Shown: piece after piece, positions 1 through 7,098 of the stretch
Position numbering within the stretch: position 1 is the stretch's first letter
Layout: each line of letters begins with the position of its first letter
From: Bacillota bacterium
GTDB lineage: Bacteria; Bacillota; Bacilli; Bacillales; Cytobacillaceae
Direction: 5' to 3'
Assembly: GCA_023389895.1 (NCBI GenBank)
Contig: JAEWDX010000270.1
Coordinates: 1-36,827, forward strand
DNA: 36,827 nucleotides
Notes under the pieces: generated by a model
What the model was told of the DNA's origin: nothing
Seen by the model: only the letters and a program-made list of their open reading frames with translations
The model's database searches: none
Made by a program: the position numbers and the translations under genes

Positions 1-9
1 GGAAGATTG

Positions 10-300
10 GAGCAACATTTTATCGACTTCCCCTGAAAAGTTGCTGCTAAAGGTAAGCTTAGAGCAACATTTTAACGGTTCCCCCTGAAAAGATGCCGTT
101 AAAGGCAAGATTGGAGCAACATTTTAACGGTTCCCCCTGAAAAGATGCTGCTAAAGGTAAGCTTGGAGCAACATTTTAACGTTTCCCCCTGAAAAGATGC
201 CGTTAAAGGAAGATTGGAGCAACATTTTATCGACTTCCCCTGAAAAGTTGCTGCTAAAGGTAAGACTGGAGCAACATTTTAACGGTTCCCCCATTCGCAG
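10..300. repeat. Tandem 52-bp repeat array, about 5.5 copies
   Basis: The motif GAGCAACATTTT begins at 10, 62, 114, 166, 217 and 269, so the period is 52 bp with one 51. Each unit continues with a C-rich stretch, GAAAAG and a CTAAAGG or GTTAAAGG ending. Units alternate between two versions. In one, TTTAACGG pairs with a later CCGTTAAA (8-bp inverted repeat); in the other, AGCAAC..TTTT can pair with AAAAGTTGCT. Each unit could therefore fold as a hairpin. The array runs off the left edge, so the copy number is a minimum. No coding potential was seen. Confidence 0.9.
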
Positions 301-380
301 TCACGATAACCGACGATGCGTGACAGACCGTTAATTTTTCTCTTATCCAGTCACGATAACCAACTTTGCTTGCCCAGTCA
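298..380. repeat. Short direct repeats CAGTCACGATAACC
   Basis: CAGTCACGATAACC occurs at 298-311 and 348-361, and a partial copy (CAGTCACG) begins at 375. They directly follow the 52-bp array. The spacing of the first two copies (50 bp) is near that array's period, so this may be a diverged end of it. No function is apparent. Confidence 0.6.
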
Positions 381-457
381 CGCAAATGAGCATTGCATTC
401 AATGCGCAAGCATTTCCCCTTCACCAACTACCTTGAATCGAAAAAACTCATTATCTT

Positions 458-477
458 ATTCAAATATTAATTTGAAT
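458..477. promoter_or_regulatory. Inverted repeat 1, candidate CadC operator
   Basis: ATTCAAAT (458-465) and ATTTGAAT (470-477) form a perfect 8-bp inverted repeat with a 4-bp spacer. It lies 6 bp upstream of the -35 box of the cadC promoter. TCAAAT/ATTTGA half-sites resemble the known cad operator of ArsR/SmtB-family repressors such as CadC. Confidence 0.7.
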
Positions 478-483
478 GTTTCT

Positions 484-512
484 TTGACATTTTATTTGTT
501 CTTGAATAAACT
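484..512 (+). promoter_or_regulatory. Sigma-A promoter of cadCA
   Basis: TTGACA (484-489), a 17-bp spacer and TAAACT (507-512) form a good sigma-A promoter. It lies between two TCAAAT-type inverted repeats, as expected for metal-relieved repression by CadC. Confidence 0.7.
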
Positions 513-525
513 AAAAGTATAACAA

Positions 526-541
526 TCAAATGAATATTTGA
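526..541. promoter_or_regulatory. Inverted repeat 2, candidate CadC operator
   Basis: TCAAAT (526-531) and ATTTGA (536-541) form a 6-bp perfect inverted repeat with a 4-bp spacer. It sits just downstream of the expected transcription start and 15 bp before the cadC start codon. Together with the copy at 458-477 it brackets the promoter. Confidence 0.7.
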
Positions 542-556
542 ATGAGGTGAGAATAG

Positions 557-952
557 ATGCAGAAAATCTTAAGCTCTTCTCAAGAGGATACTTGTGAAGT
601 CTTTTGTTTTGATGAACAAAAAGTAAATAGAGTTAAAGGAAGAATTGAGGAAATAAACGGAGTAGAGTTATTATTTAAAGCTTTATCTGATGCTACGAGA
701 ATCAAAATTGCATATGCGTTAACAATAGAAAGGGAGTTGTGCGTCTGTGATGTAGCCAATATTATTGGTTCTTCAACAGCAACAGCATCCCATCATTTAC
801 GATTATTACGAAATATGGGCTTAGCAAAATATCGAAAAGAAGGAAAATTAGTGTTCTATTCGTTAGCGGATGATCATGTTTATCAGTTAGTCTCAATTGC
901 TCTAATTCATTCAAAGGAAGGTGAAAATGATGGGGAAAGCGCTGGAAAATGA
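557..952 (+). CDS. cadC: CadC, ArsR/SmtB-family cadmium/lead/zinc-responsive repressor
   Basis: This 131-aa protein is a winged-helix metal-sensing repressor of the cad efflux operon. It closely resembles staphylococcal CadC along its length. The metal-site cysteines are visible as DTCEVFC (C13, C17) near the N-terminus and LCVCD (C62, C64). The recognition helix region ASHHLRLL and the wing KEGKLVFYSL follow. The C-terminal DDH...H pattern resembles the second, regulatory metal site at the dimer interface. The start has a GAGGTGAG-type ribosome binding site at 544-550. The end overlaps the start of cadA, indicating translational coupling. Family knowledge says Cd(II), Pb(II) or Zn(II) binding releases the repressor from DNA; the two inverted repeats around the promoter are the likely targets. 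Confidence 0.93.
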   Translation: MQKILSSSQEDTCEVFCFDEQKVNRVKGRIEEINGVELLFKALSDATRIKIAYALTIERELCVCDVANIIGSSTATASHHLRLLRNMGLAKYRKEGKLVFYSLADDHVYQLVSIALIHSKEGENDGESAGK

Positions 953-3056
953 TAAGGAAATCTATCGATTACAGGGATTATCCTGTGCTAATTGTGCGGC
1001 GAAATTTGAAAAGAATATCCGGGAAATTCAATCAGTCAATGATGTTCAACTGAATTTTGGTGCTTCAAAATTAACCGTTATCGGTGAAGTAACAATTGAG
1101 CAGCTTGAGGAAGCTGGAGCTTTCGACGGGATAAAGGTATTTCGAGAAAATGAGCAAATAGAGGAGAAAAGGCAACCATTTTGGAAAAAGAAAGAAAATA
1201 AAAGCTCACTTATTTCTCTCTTCTTTATCATTCTTGGATATATAGCGTTTTTTTCCTTAGGAGAAGGACATGTAGTAACGATTTCGATTTTTGCCCTAGC
1301 GATCATAATCGGTGGCTTCAGCCTTTTTAAGGTGGGCTTAAAGAACCTTACAAAACTCCAATTTGACATGAAAACATTGATGACGATCGCTGTTATTGGA
1401 GCGGCGATTATTGGAGAATGGAGCGAAGGTGCTGTTGTTGTCTTCTTATTCGCAGTAAGTGAGGCATTGGAAGGCTATTCTATGGATAAGGCGCGGGAAT
1501 CGATTCGCTCATTAATGGATATTGCTCCAAAGACGGCATTAGTAAGACGTGGAAAGCAAGAAATTGAATTGCATGTAGATGATATTTTAGTAGATGATAT
1601 TTTAATTATTAAGCCAGGTGAAAAGCTGGCGATGGACGGAGAAATCGTGAAGGGTGAGTCCACGATTAACCAAGCAGCGATTACAGGTGAATCAATCCCT
1701 GTATTAAAAACGGTTGGTGAAGAGGTTTTTGCCGGAACGCTGAATGAAGAAGGGGCATTAGAAGTTAGAGTAACGAAGCATGTTAAAGATACAACGATTG
1801 CGAAAATTATTCATTTAGTAGAAGAGGCCCAGGCGGAACGAGCACCCTCACAAGTATTTATCGATAAATTTGCGAAATACTATACCCCTCTGATTATGCT
1901 TATCGCTTTATTAATCGTATTGATTCCTCCTCTTTTTATGGGAGGGGACTGGTCTGAATGGGTTTACCGTGGTTTAGCTGTTTTAGTTGTCGGTTGTCCA
2001 TGTGCCTTAGTTATTTCTACGCCTGTCGCGATTGTAACGGCAATTGGCAATGCGGCAAAAAAGGGAGTATTAATTAAAGGTGGCATTCACTTAGAAGAAG
2101 CTGGGCGCTTAAAGGTCATTGCTTTTGATAAAACGGGTACATTAACGAAAGGTACCCCCGAGGTAACAGATATCGTCTTATTTGGCAATGCTGACGAGAG
2201 TGAATTATTACGGATTTCGGTTGCGATTGAAAGGCTATCACAGCATCCACTTGCCTCAGCTATTATTCGCAAGGCTAAGGAAAATGGGATTTCCGAACAT
2301 GATTATTCAGCTGATGAGTTTCAATCGATTACAGGTAAGGGTGCGAAAGCGATCGTTAACGGGCAGAAGTACTATATTGGAAGTCCAAATCTTTTTGTAG
2401 AATTCAGCAATGTTCAAGCAGCACATAAAGAGAAAATAACAGCTTTACAAATAGAGGGGAAAACGGTTGTTTTACTAGGCACAAAAAATGAATTAATCGG
2501 TTTAATTGCTGTAGCAGATAAGCTGCGCGACAGCAGTGCTAATGTTATTCAAAAGCTTTCAAATATCGGCATTGAAAAAACGATCATGTTAACTGGAGAT
2601 AACAAGGCAACAGGAAAGGCGATCGCAAGTCTTGTTGGCTTAAGCGAAGTAAAGGCGGAATTATTGCCACAAGATAAATTAGCAACGATTAAATCATTAA
2701 TAGAGAAATATGGAAAGGTCGCAATGGTTGGCGATGGAATCAATGATGCTCCTGCTCTAGCAGCAGCCTCTGTTGGGATTGCAATGGGAGGAGCAGGGAC
2801 GGATACAGCCATTGAAACAGCTGATATCGCTTTAATGGCAGATGACCTCCAGAAGCTCCCTTATACAATTGAATTAAGCCGAAGAACATTAGGAATTATT
2901 AAAGGAAATGTTACTTTCGCACTTGGGTTGAAAATAATTGCATTACTGTTAATCATTCCTGGATGGCTCACTTTATGGATGGCGATTTTTGCGGATATGG
3001 GAGCAACACTCATTGTTGTGCTAAATTCTTTACGATTGTTAAAAGTAAAGGATTAA
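927..3056 (+). CDS. cadA: CadA, Cd2+/Zn2+ (Pb2+)-exporting P1B-type ATPase
   Basis: A 709-aa heavy-metal efflux ATPase of the plasma membrane. It has one N-terminal heavy-metal-associated domain (LSCANCA, C20 and C23), then membrane helices, the actuator TGES (253-256), the intramembrane metal site CPC (357-359), the phosphorylation site DKTGT (D401), the P1B-specific HP (SQHPLA) and the hinge GDGIND (602-607). Length and layout fit CadA (about 727 aa) rather than copper pumps. The start is uncertain: GTG at 921, ATG at 927 and ATG at 930 are all in frame behind AAGGAAGG; I use 927. The gene overlaps the end of cadC by 26 bp and is followed by a hairpin, so cadC-cadA form a two-gene operon. 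Confidence 0.95.
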   Translation: MMGKALENDKEIYRLQGLSCANCAAKFEKNIREIQSVNDVQLNFGASKLTVIGEVTIEQLEEAGAFDGIKVFRENEQIEEKRQPFWKKKENKSSLISLFFIILGYIAFFSLGEGHVVTISIFALAIIIGGFSLFKVGLKNLTKLQFDMKTLMTIAVIGAAIIGEWSEGAVVVFLFAVSEALEGYSMDKARESIRSLMDIAPKTALVRRGKQEIELHVDDILVDDILIIKPGEKLAMDGEIVKGESTINQAAITGESIPVLKTVGEEVFAGTLNEEGALEVRVTKHVKDTTIAKIIHLVEEAQAERAPSQVFIDKFAKYYTPLIMLIALLIVLIPPLFMGGDWSEWVYRGLAVLVVGCPCALVISTPVAIVTAIGNAAKKGVLIKGGIHLEEAGRLKVIAFDKTGTLTKGTPEVTDIVLFGNADESELLRISVAIERLSQHPLASAIIRKAKENGISEHDYSADEFQSITGKGAKAIVNGQKYYIGSPNLFVEFSNVQAAHKEKITALQIEGKTVVLLGTKNELIGLIAVADKLRDSSANVIQKLSNIGIEKTIMLTGDNKATGKAIASLVGLSEVKAELLPQDKLATIKSLIEKYGKVAMVGDGINDAPALAAASVGIAMGGAGTDTAIETADIALMADDLQKLPYTIELSRRTLGIIKGNVTFALGLKIIALLLIIPGWLTLWMAIFADMGATLIVVLNSLRLLKVKD

Positions 3057-3062
3057 AAAAAC

Positions 3063-3097
3063 TGCTGCCCTCTTCTATTGGAGGCAGCATTTCTCTA
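3063..3097 (+). terminator. Hairpin terminator after cadA
   Basis: TGCTGCC (3063-3069) pairs with GGCAGCA (3083-3089), extended by an imperfect TC/GA step. The T-tract that follows (TTTCTC) is weak, so termination may be inefficient. Confidence 0.6.
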
Positions 3098-3129
3098 TTA
3101 AGAAAATAATAGCTAAGCGGGGCGGTCGT

Positions 3130-4368
3130 ATGGGATCTAAGGAAAGATATGAAATCCTTTTAAATAAAATGAACCAATACAATGCGAGTGAAATTGGAAT
3201 CACAAGAGTGGCCTATACGAATGAAGAACAAGCATGCATACATGCCTTCATGCGGATGTGCAAAGCTGAAAATCTAGCAATTAGACTCGATCCATGCGGT
3301 AATATAATTGCGAGAAGAGAAGGGAATACGGAAGGACTTCCCCCTGTTGTGATGGGCTCACATTTAGATACTGTTTACCAAGGTGGGAAGTATGATGGGG
3401 TTGTAGGAGTAACAGCAGCTCTTGAAGTGATTAAACGGCTGAATGATAAAGCGATCATTACCGATCATCCGATTGAAATTATTGCCTTTGCCTGTGAAGA
3501 ATCATCACGTTTTGGCGTCTCAACCGTTGGCAGTAAGGCAATGGCTGGACTTATTGATAAAGAGAAATATCGACATTTACAGGATCGGGATGGGATTACG
3601 ATGGAAATGGCATTTTCTCTTTGTGCCCTTGATTTCAATCGCATTGAAGAAGCGAGTCGAGCAAAGGAAGAATTTAAGGCATACTATGAACTACATATTG
3701 AACAAGGCCCTGTACTTATAAACAATAAGAAGAAAATCGGAATTGTTACTGGGATAGCGGCTCCGGTAAGGTTGCTCATAAAAATAGTTGGGCAGGCTTC
3801 ACATTCGGGAACAACCCCAATGGATCTGCGAAAAGATGCGCTTCTAGGTGCTTCAGAGCTTGCATTGGAGCTAGAAAGAGCGGCTAAGGCTGAACAAGCT
3901 TTTGGGACGGTCGGTACGATTGGTGTTTTAGCGATTCCAGCAGGAGCGATGAATGTTATTCCAGGTGAGGTTGAATTAAAAATGGATATAAGATCAACTT
4001 CAATTGATTCAAGACATCGCGTATTAAATCATGTTTATGATAAAATAATATCAGTAAAGGAAAGAAGAGAACTGGACATTGACGCAAAGATTATTAGCAT
4101 GGAAGAACCAGTGCTGCTTTCCGCAGATTTAATGGAGGAAATGAAAGCAATTTGCGAGCGAAAATCCCTTCCTTATGAAGTCATGCATAGCGGGGCAGGT
4201 CATGATGCCATGAATATGACGGGGCTTGGGCCGACATCCCTTATTTTTGTTCCATCTGTTGATGGATTAAGTCATCATCCCGACGAATACACCGATTTAG
4301 ATGATATTATGCTCGGTATTGATCTATTAGAGGAGGCAGTCCTTCATTCAGCAAGAGTGAAAGGATAA
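3130..4368 (+). CDS. M20-family Zn-dependent amidohydrolase (N-carbamoyl-L-amino-acid hydrolase / allantoate amidohydrolase type)
   Basis: A 412-aa cytoplasmic dinuclear metal hydrolase. Family motifs are clear: GSHLDT (H78, D80), KYDG (D89), CEESSRFG (E123, E124), ELHIEQGP (H189), the dimerisation-domain SHSGTTPMD, and C-terminal AGHDAM and LSHHPDEYT. This set is typical of HyuC/AmaB carbamoylases, AllC allantoate amidohydrolases and beta-ureidopropionases, which release ammonia and CO2 from ureido compounds. Substrate cannot be chosen from sequence, and no hydantoinase or allantoin genes are nearby. The ribosome binding site before ATG 3130 is weak (GGGGCGG). It is followed after 65 bp by an alpha/beta hydrolase on the same strand. 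Confidence 0.85.
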   Translation: MGSKERYEILLNKMNQYNASEIGITRVAYTNEEQACIHAFMRMCKAENLAIRLDPCGNIIARREGNTEGLPPVVMGSHLDTVYQGGKYDGVVGVTAALEVIKRLNDKAIITDHPIEIIAFACEESSRFGVSTVGSKAMAGLIDKEKYRHLQDRDGITMEMAFSLCALDFNRIEEASRAKEEFKAYYELHIEQGPVLINNKKKIGIVTGIAAPVRLLIKIVGQASHSGTTPMDLRKDALLGASELALELERAAKAEQAFGTVGTIGVLAIPAGAMNVIPGEVELKMDIRSTSIDSRHRVLNHVYDKIISVKERRELDIDAKIISMEEPVLLSADLMEEMKAICERKSLPYEVMHSGAGHDAMNMTGLGPTSLIFVPSVDGLSHHPDEYTDLDDIMLGIDLLEEAVLHSARVKG

Positions 4369-4433
4369 ATAGGACAAGCCTGCAGAAGCATATTGATAAA
4401 TTTTGATTTTTATTTGATTGGACGTGAACAACA

Positions 4434-5306
4434 ATGATGAAAAACACCATTATTTATAAAAAAGAGGAACGTTTTGAAATTAAGGCTGATTTTTATGGAG
4501 CGAATCAAGAAAATGCACCTGTAATTGTTTATATTCACGGGGGTGGCTTGCTCTGGGGAACGAGAGAGGATATTCAGGAGGAAATAATAGAACTATATCA
4601 TAATAGCGGTTTTGCGTTATTCTCCATTGATTATCGACTGGCACCTGAAACAAAATTAACAGAAATTCTTGAGGATGTTCAAGATGCACTCCACTGGATA
4701 GAAACGGAAGGACCTCTGCAATTCGGCATTGATCCGAATAGAATAGCGGTAGTTGGCGGATCAGCAGGCGGTTATTTAGCACTTAATACAGGTCATTTTC
4801 ACAAGAAGCCGCGTGCGATTGTTTCCTTTTATGGGTATGGAGATATTAGTGCGGATTGGGCAACTACGCCAAATAAATATTATAATGAAAAGGCTAAAGT
4901 TCCTAAGCAAATGGCAAAAAGCCTTATTTCTAATAAGATTTTAACAGAAGGAACTGTCCATGAACGTTTTCTTCTCTATTTATATGCTAGACAGACAGGT
5001 GAATGGATTCAGGAAATAACGGGTATGAATTCAGTAATCGACAAAGAGAAAATAGTAAACTTGAGTCCGATTAGCAATATTCCAAAAGACTTTCCGCCAA
5101 CACTATTATTACATGGTACGAATGACATCGATGTACCATATGAGCAGTCTGATTTTATGCGTGCAGCTTTAATAAAGGAAGGCATTGATGCGAAATTAAT
5201 TACAATTCCGAATGGTGAGCATGTATTTGAAAAGGATTTTCATAATCCAAATGTTCAAGCTGCACTAAAGCAGGTCGTTGAATTTCTACAGCAACATCTA
5301 TCTTAA
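4434..5306 (+). CDS. Alpha/beta hydrolase, hormone-sensitive-lipase-like esterase
   Basis: A 290-aa cytoplasmic hydrolase. The oxyanion-hole motif HGGG (35-38) and the nucleophile elbow GGSAGG (S110) identify the HSL-like (type IV) esterase family. The remaining triad residues are probably the Asp in HGTNDIDVP and the His in NGEHVF. No signal peptide is present. Tandem ATG codons at 4434 and 4437 are both possible starts, with only a poor ribosome binding site (GGACGTGA). It probably shares transcription with the upstream amidohydrolase and ends at a strong terminator. Physiological substrate unknown. Confidence 0.8.
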   Translation: MMKNTIIYKKEERFEIKADFYGANQENAPVIVYIHGGGLLWGTREDIQEEIIELYHNSGFALFSIDYRLAPETKLTEILEDVQDALHWIETEGPLQFGIDPNRIAVVGGSAGGYLALNTGHFHKKPRAIVSFYGYGDISADWATTPNKYYNEKAKVPKQMAKSLISNKILTEGTVHERFLLYLYARQTGEWIQEITGMNSVIDKEKIVNLSPISNIPKDFPPTLLLHGTNDIDVPYEQSDFMRAALIKEGIDAKLITIPNGEHVFEKDFHNPNVQAALKQVVEFLQQHLS

Positions 5307-5308
5307 CG

Positions 5309-5351
5309 AAAAAGCTTGGATCCATTATTTTGCTGGATCCAAGCTTTTTTT
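5309..5351 (+). terminator. Strong intrinsic terminator
   Basis: AAAGCTTGGATCCA (from 5311) pairs perfectly with TGGATCCAAGCTTT (from 5334), followed directly by a T-tract. It ends the amidohydrolase-esterase unit and insulates the c-di-GMP riboswitch region. Confidence 0.92.
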
Positions 5352-5381
5352 GAGAATTTTGAAGAAAAATGAAGGAATTTG

Positions 5382-5410
5382 TTGAAAAATGCATAAAATA
5401 GTAATATAAT
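5382..5410 (+). promoter_or_regulatory. Sigma-A promoter of riboswitch leader 1
   Basis: TTGAAA (5382-5387), 17-bp spacer, TATAAT (5405-5410), followed by ACGAA. The second riboswitch leader has the same arrangement (TTGAAA, 17 bp, TACAAT, ACGAA), supporting the assignment. Confidence 0.8.
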
Positions 5411-5439
5411 ACGAATGAATTAGTATAATTTACCTATTA

Positions 5440-5552
5440 AATAATTTGATAAAGGCAAACTATTTGAAAAGATAGGACGCAAAGCCGTGGGTCTAACGTT
5501 ATTGATATGATATCTAATAGCTATGATTGCCAGGTTACCAATGATTAGACTT
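5440..5552 (+). ncRNA. Class-I cyclic di-GMP riboswitch (GEMM), copy 1
   Basis: The conserved core is visible in order: AAAGGCAAAC (5451-5460), a stem CTATTT-GAAA-AGATAG with the GAAA tetraloop, GGACGCAAAGCC (5475-5486), GGGTCTAA, a variable hairpin, then TTGCCAGG and TTACCAATG. This matches the GEMM-I consensus (tetraloop plus tetraloop receptor, GCAAAGCC junction). The aptamer senses c-di-GMP. It lies about 30 nt downstream of a promoter and upstream of an intrinsic terminator. Confidence 0.92.
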
Positions 5553-5575
5553 TTTTATTTATATATAAAAATGCT

Positions 5576-5615
5576 ATTGGCTATTCTATTTTTTTAGAAT
5601 GGCCAATTTTTTTTG
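5576..5615 (+). terminator. Riboswitch 1 expression-platform terminator
   Basis: ATTGGCTATTCTA (5576-5588) pairs with TAGAATGGCCAAT (5595-5607), followed by eight T. The 5' arm ATTGG is complementary to CCAAT (5538-5542) at the 3' end of the aptamer, giving a plausible antiterminator. A further outer pairing of TTAGACTTTTTT (from 5545) with AAAAAAGTCTAA (to 5629) is possible. Confidence 0.85.
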
Positions 5616-5650
5616 TAAAAAAAGTCTAAAAGCGTCTGAAGAGCTAGCTT

Positions 5651-5800
5651 ATGAAAAAACGAAAAACAGTAGCTTCTGCACAGCAAAATATAGCCTTATG
5701 GTGAAAAAATGCTGCCAATTTGGGGAGATTGGAAAGTAAGCAGAAACTTAATGGCATCGTTTTTATACATGAAGCTGAAGTAGTGCCTAGAAAAGTTTGA
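5651..5800 (+). pseudogene. Possible broken small ORF between riboswitch 1 and the SwrA-like gene
   Basis: ATG at 5651 opens a 17-codon ORF beginning MKKRKTVASAQ and ending at TGA 5702-5704. The same frame then stays open for 31 more codons (KNAANLGRLESK...) to TGA 5798-5800, just before the ribosome binding site of the next gene. A single in-frame stop thus splits a 150-bp frame that fits the gap exactly. I recognise no family and the open frame could be chance; the ribosome binding site is weak. Confidence 0.25.
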
Positions 5801-5816
5801 AAGGAGCTCATTGAGC

Positions 5817-6149
5817 ATGTTAAAAAGTGAATACTCGCGATACGATTTATTGCAATCACAGTTTCAAAATAATTTTAATATGGATGAAGAGAAACAACAA
5901 TCATTAGACCGGATGTGTATGTTTTTATACAACCATACAAGTATTCATTATTTAACTTTCGTCAAACAAACAGATTTGATCAATTACTTGAAGTATCATT
6001 GTTCAAATAATTTCAAAACAATTTCCTTCGTACAAGCGATTGAAGACGTGAAAAACTTCCTAGTTTTTTTAAAAACAAAAAAAGAAATAAAAATTGTTCC
6101 AAAAGTCGATCTATCTTTACAAAATTTAAATCTCTGGCTTGACCTATAA
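5817..6149 (+). CDS. SwrA-like swarming/flagellar regulator under c-di-GMP riboswitch control
   Basis: A 110-aa protein that I match to SwrA, the small Bacillus activator that works with DegU to raise fla/che operon expression. Evidence is the similar length (SwrA about 117 aa), a shared pattern in the middle helices, and a similar C-terminal end: DLSLQNLNLWLDL here against DFSLSNVTLWM as I recall it from B. subtilis. Overall identity is low, so this is a fold-level call. ATG 5817 has AAGGAG 10 nt upstream; TTG at 5811 is an alternative. The gene sits about 200 nt downstream of the riboswitch terminator. c-di-GMP favours sessility, so shutting off a motility activator at high c-di-GMP is sensible, but this is inference. 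Confidence 0.6.
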   Translation: MLKSEYSRYDLLQSQFQNNFNMDEEKQQSLDRMCMFLYNHTSIHYLTFVKQTDLINYLKYHCSNNFKTISFVQAIEDVKNFLVFLKTKKEIKIVPKVDLSLQNLNLWLDL

Positions 6150-6206
6150 TAAAATTAAGAAATAATGCTAGAGTATCACTCTTTATATATATTGAATGTG
6201 AAAAAG

Positions 6207-6242
6207 GTGCTTCTCCATCAAAGAATGGGGCAGCATTTTTTT
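6207..6242 (+). terminator. Intrinsic terminator after SwrA-like gene
   Basis: GTGCTTCTCCAT (6207-6218) pairs with ATGGGGCAGCAT (6225-6236) with wobble pairs and one mismatch, followed by a T-tract. Confidence 0.85.
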
Positions 6243-6378
6243 AATGAAGAATATTGAATGAGACTAATCGTCTAGCTCAGCACTAAACGACGAAATAAAA
6301 CAGTCCTAAAGACTCGCGTGGTTTTCTAAATAATGAGTCATTATGAGGGGAAATGATGTTGAAAAATGTAGTATAATG

Positions 6379-6407
6379 TTGAAAAAGGGAGAACTTCATA
6401 ATACAAT
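6379..6407 (+). promoter_or_regulatory. Sigma-A promoter of riboswitch leader 2
   Basis: TTGAAA (6379-6384), 17-bp spacer, TACAAT (6402-6407), then ACGAA, the same arrangement as at 5382-5410. A second TATAAT (6372-6377) lies just upstream but without a spaced -35. The palindrome TAATGAGTCATTA (6331-6343) lies further upstream and could be an operator. Confidence 0.75.
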
Positions 6408-6435
6408 ACGAAAGTAATAGTATTATATACCTATA

Positions 6436-6545
6436 TAATTTGATAAAGGCAAACTATTTGAAAGGATAGGACGCAAAGCCATGGGTCTAAAGTAAATAGA
6501 TGCTTCATCTATTCACAATGATTGCCAGGTTGCCAATGTGATAAG
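6436..6545 (+). ncRNA. Class-I cyclic di-GMP riboswitch (GEMM), copy 2
   Basis: The same core as copy 1: AAAGGCAAAC (from 6445), tetraloop stem CTATTT-GAAA-GGATAG, GGACGCAAAGCC (6469-6480), GGGTCTAA, a variable stem (AATAGATG/CATCTATT), TTGCCAGG and TTGCCAATG. The variable stem differs from copy 1 in sequence but keeps pairing, which argues that both aptamers are under selection. Confidence 0.92.
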
Positions 6546-6573
6546 ACTTTTTTTTATTTATATAAAAAGTTCG

Positions 6574-6612
6574 ATTGGCTATTTTATTTTTTAAAATAGT
6601 CAATTTTTTTTT
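6574..6612 (+). terminator. Riboswitch 2 expression-platform terminator
   Basis: ATTGGCTATTTTA (6574-6586) pairs with TAAAATAGTCAAT (6592-6604), followed by nine T. The 5' arm ATTGGC is complementary to GCCAAT at the 3' end of aptamer 2 (6532-6537), the same alternative pairing as in copy 1. Confidence 0.85.
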
Positions 6613-6644
6613 GAGAAAAATGAGAGGTAGAGAGGTGAAATTTG

Positions 6645-7010
6645 ATGAAGCCTGAGGAATTAATTAAACAAATTAATAAATTTGCAGAGGAACTGGATTT
6701 CATAACAACTCGGAAATTAATCGAAGATAATCTTGATATCATGAAGAAGCAAAGACTTCACTTGAAAAATAATGCTCGAGAAATTTACAACATTATTATT
6801 GAAAGAGAAGAGTCAGGAAAGAATCCTATTTCAAGGCAGGATATGGCTACATTGCTTGCTATAAACTCCTATGCAGCTAAATTCGATTTAAGATCATTAA
6901 AAATTATAATAAAGGATAAAGCAAAGCTCTTACTGCGAAAAGAGGCAGTGGATTACTTAAATCAAGATGCAAAAGTTATATTAGAGGGGATGGGGGCAAT
7001 AGCGAAATAA
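6645..7010 (+). CDS. Uncharacterised 121-aa protein under c-di-GMP riboswitch control
   Basis: I do not recognise this protein. It is predicted to be soluble and almost wholly helical, with charged stretches such as KPEELIKQINKFAEELDF and RKLIEDNLDIMKKQR, and no signal peptide, membrane segment or cysteine. It is not obviously related to the SwrA-like protein upstream although their leaders are duplicates. ATG 6645 is preceded by AGAGGTG at 7-nt spacing; the in-frame TTG at 6642 is less well placed. Its promoter, riboswitch and terminator make it a monocistronic c-di-GMP-responsive gene. A role in motility or surface attachment is a guess from that control only. Confidence 0.75.
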   Translation: MKPEELIKQINKFAEELDFITTRKLIEDNLDIMKKQRLHLKNNAREIYNIIIEREESGKNPISRQDMATLLAINSYAAKFDLRSLKIIIKDKAKLLLRKEAVDYLNQDAKVILEGMGAIAK

Positions 7011-7066
7011 TAAGTTAAAACCCCTCTTTTTATAGGTGGAATAGGGTTTGAAAACAATGATTATGA

Positions 7067-7098
7067 AGAAGGGGTTGTCCGATAAGACAGTCCCTTCT
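7067..7098. terminator. Long hairpin downstream of the 121-aa gene
   Basis: AGAAGGGGTTGTC (7067-7079) pairs with GACAGTCCCTTCT (7086-7098) over 13 positions with two wobbles. The following sequence (CTTAACTTT) is not a clear T-tract, so this may be a weak terminator or a repeat hairpin. Confidence 0.5.

Noticed and set aside
10..300. CRISPR array
   Set aside because: The whole 52-bp unit repeats without unique spacers, and no cas gene is present.
316..522. 68-codon plus-strand frame before cadC
   Set aside because: It lacks a ribosome binding site, covers the cad promoter and operator, and has low-complexity content; treated as non-coding.
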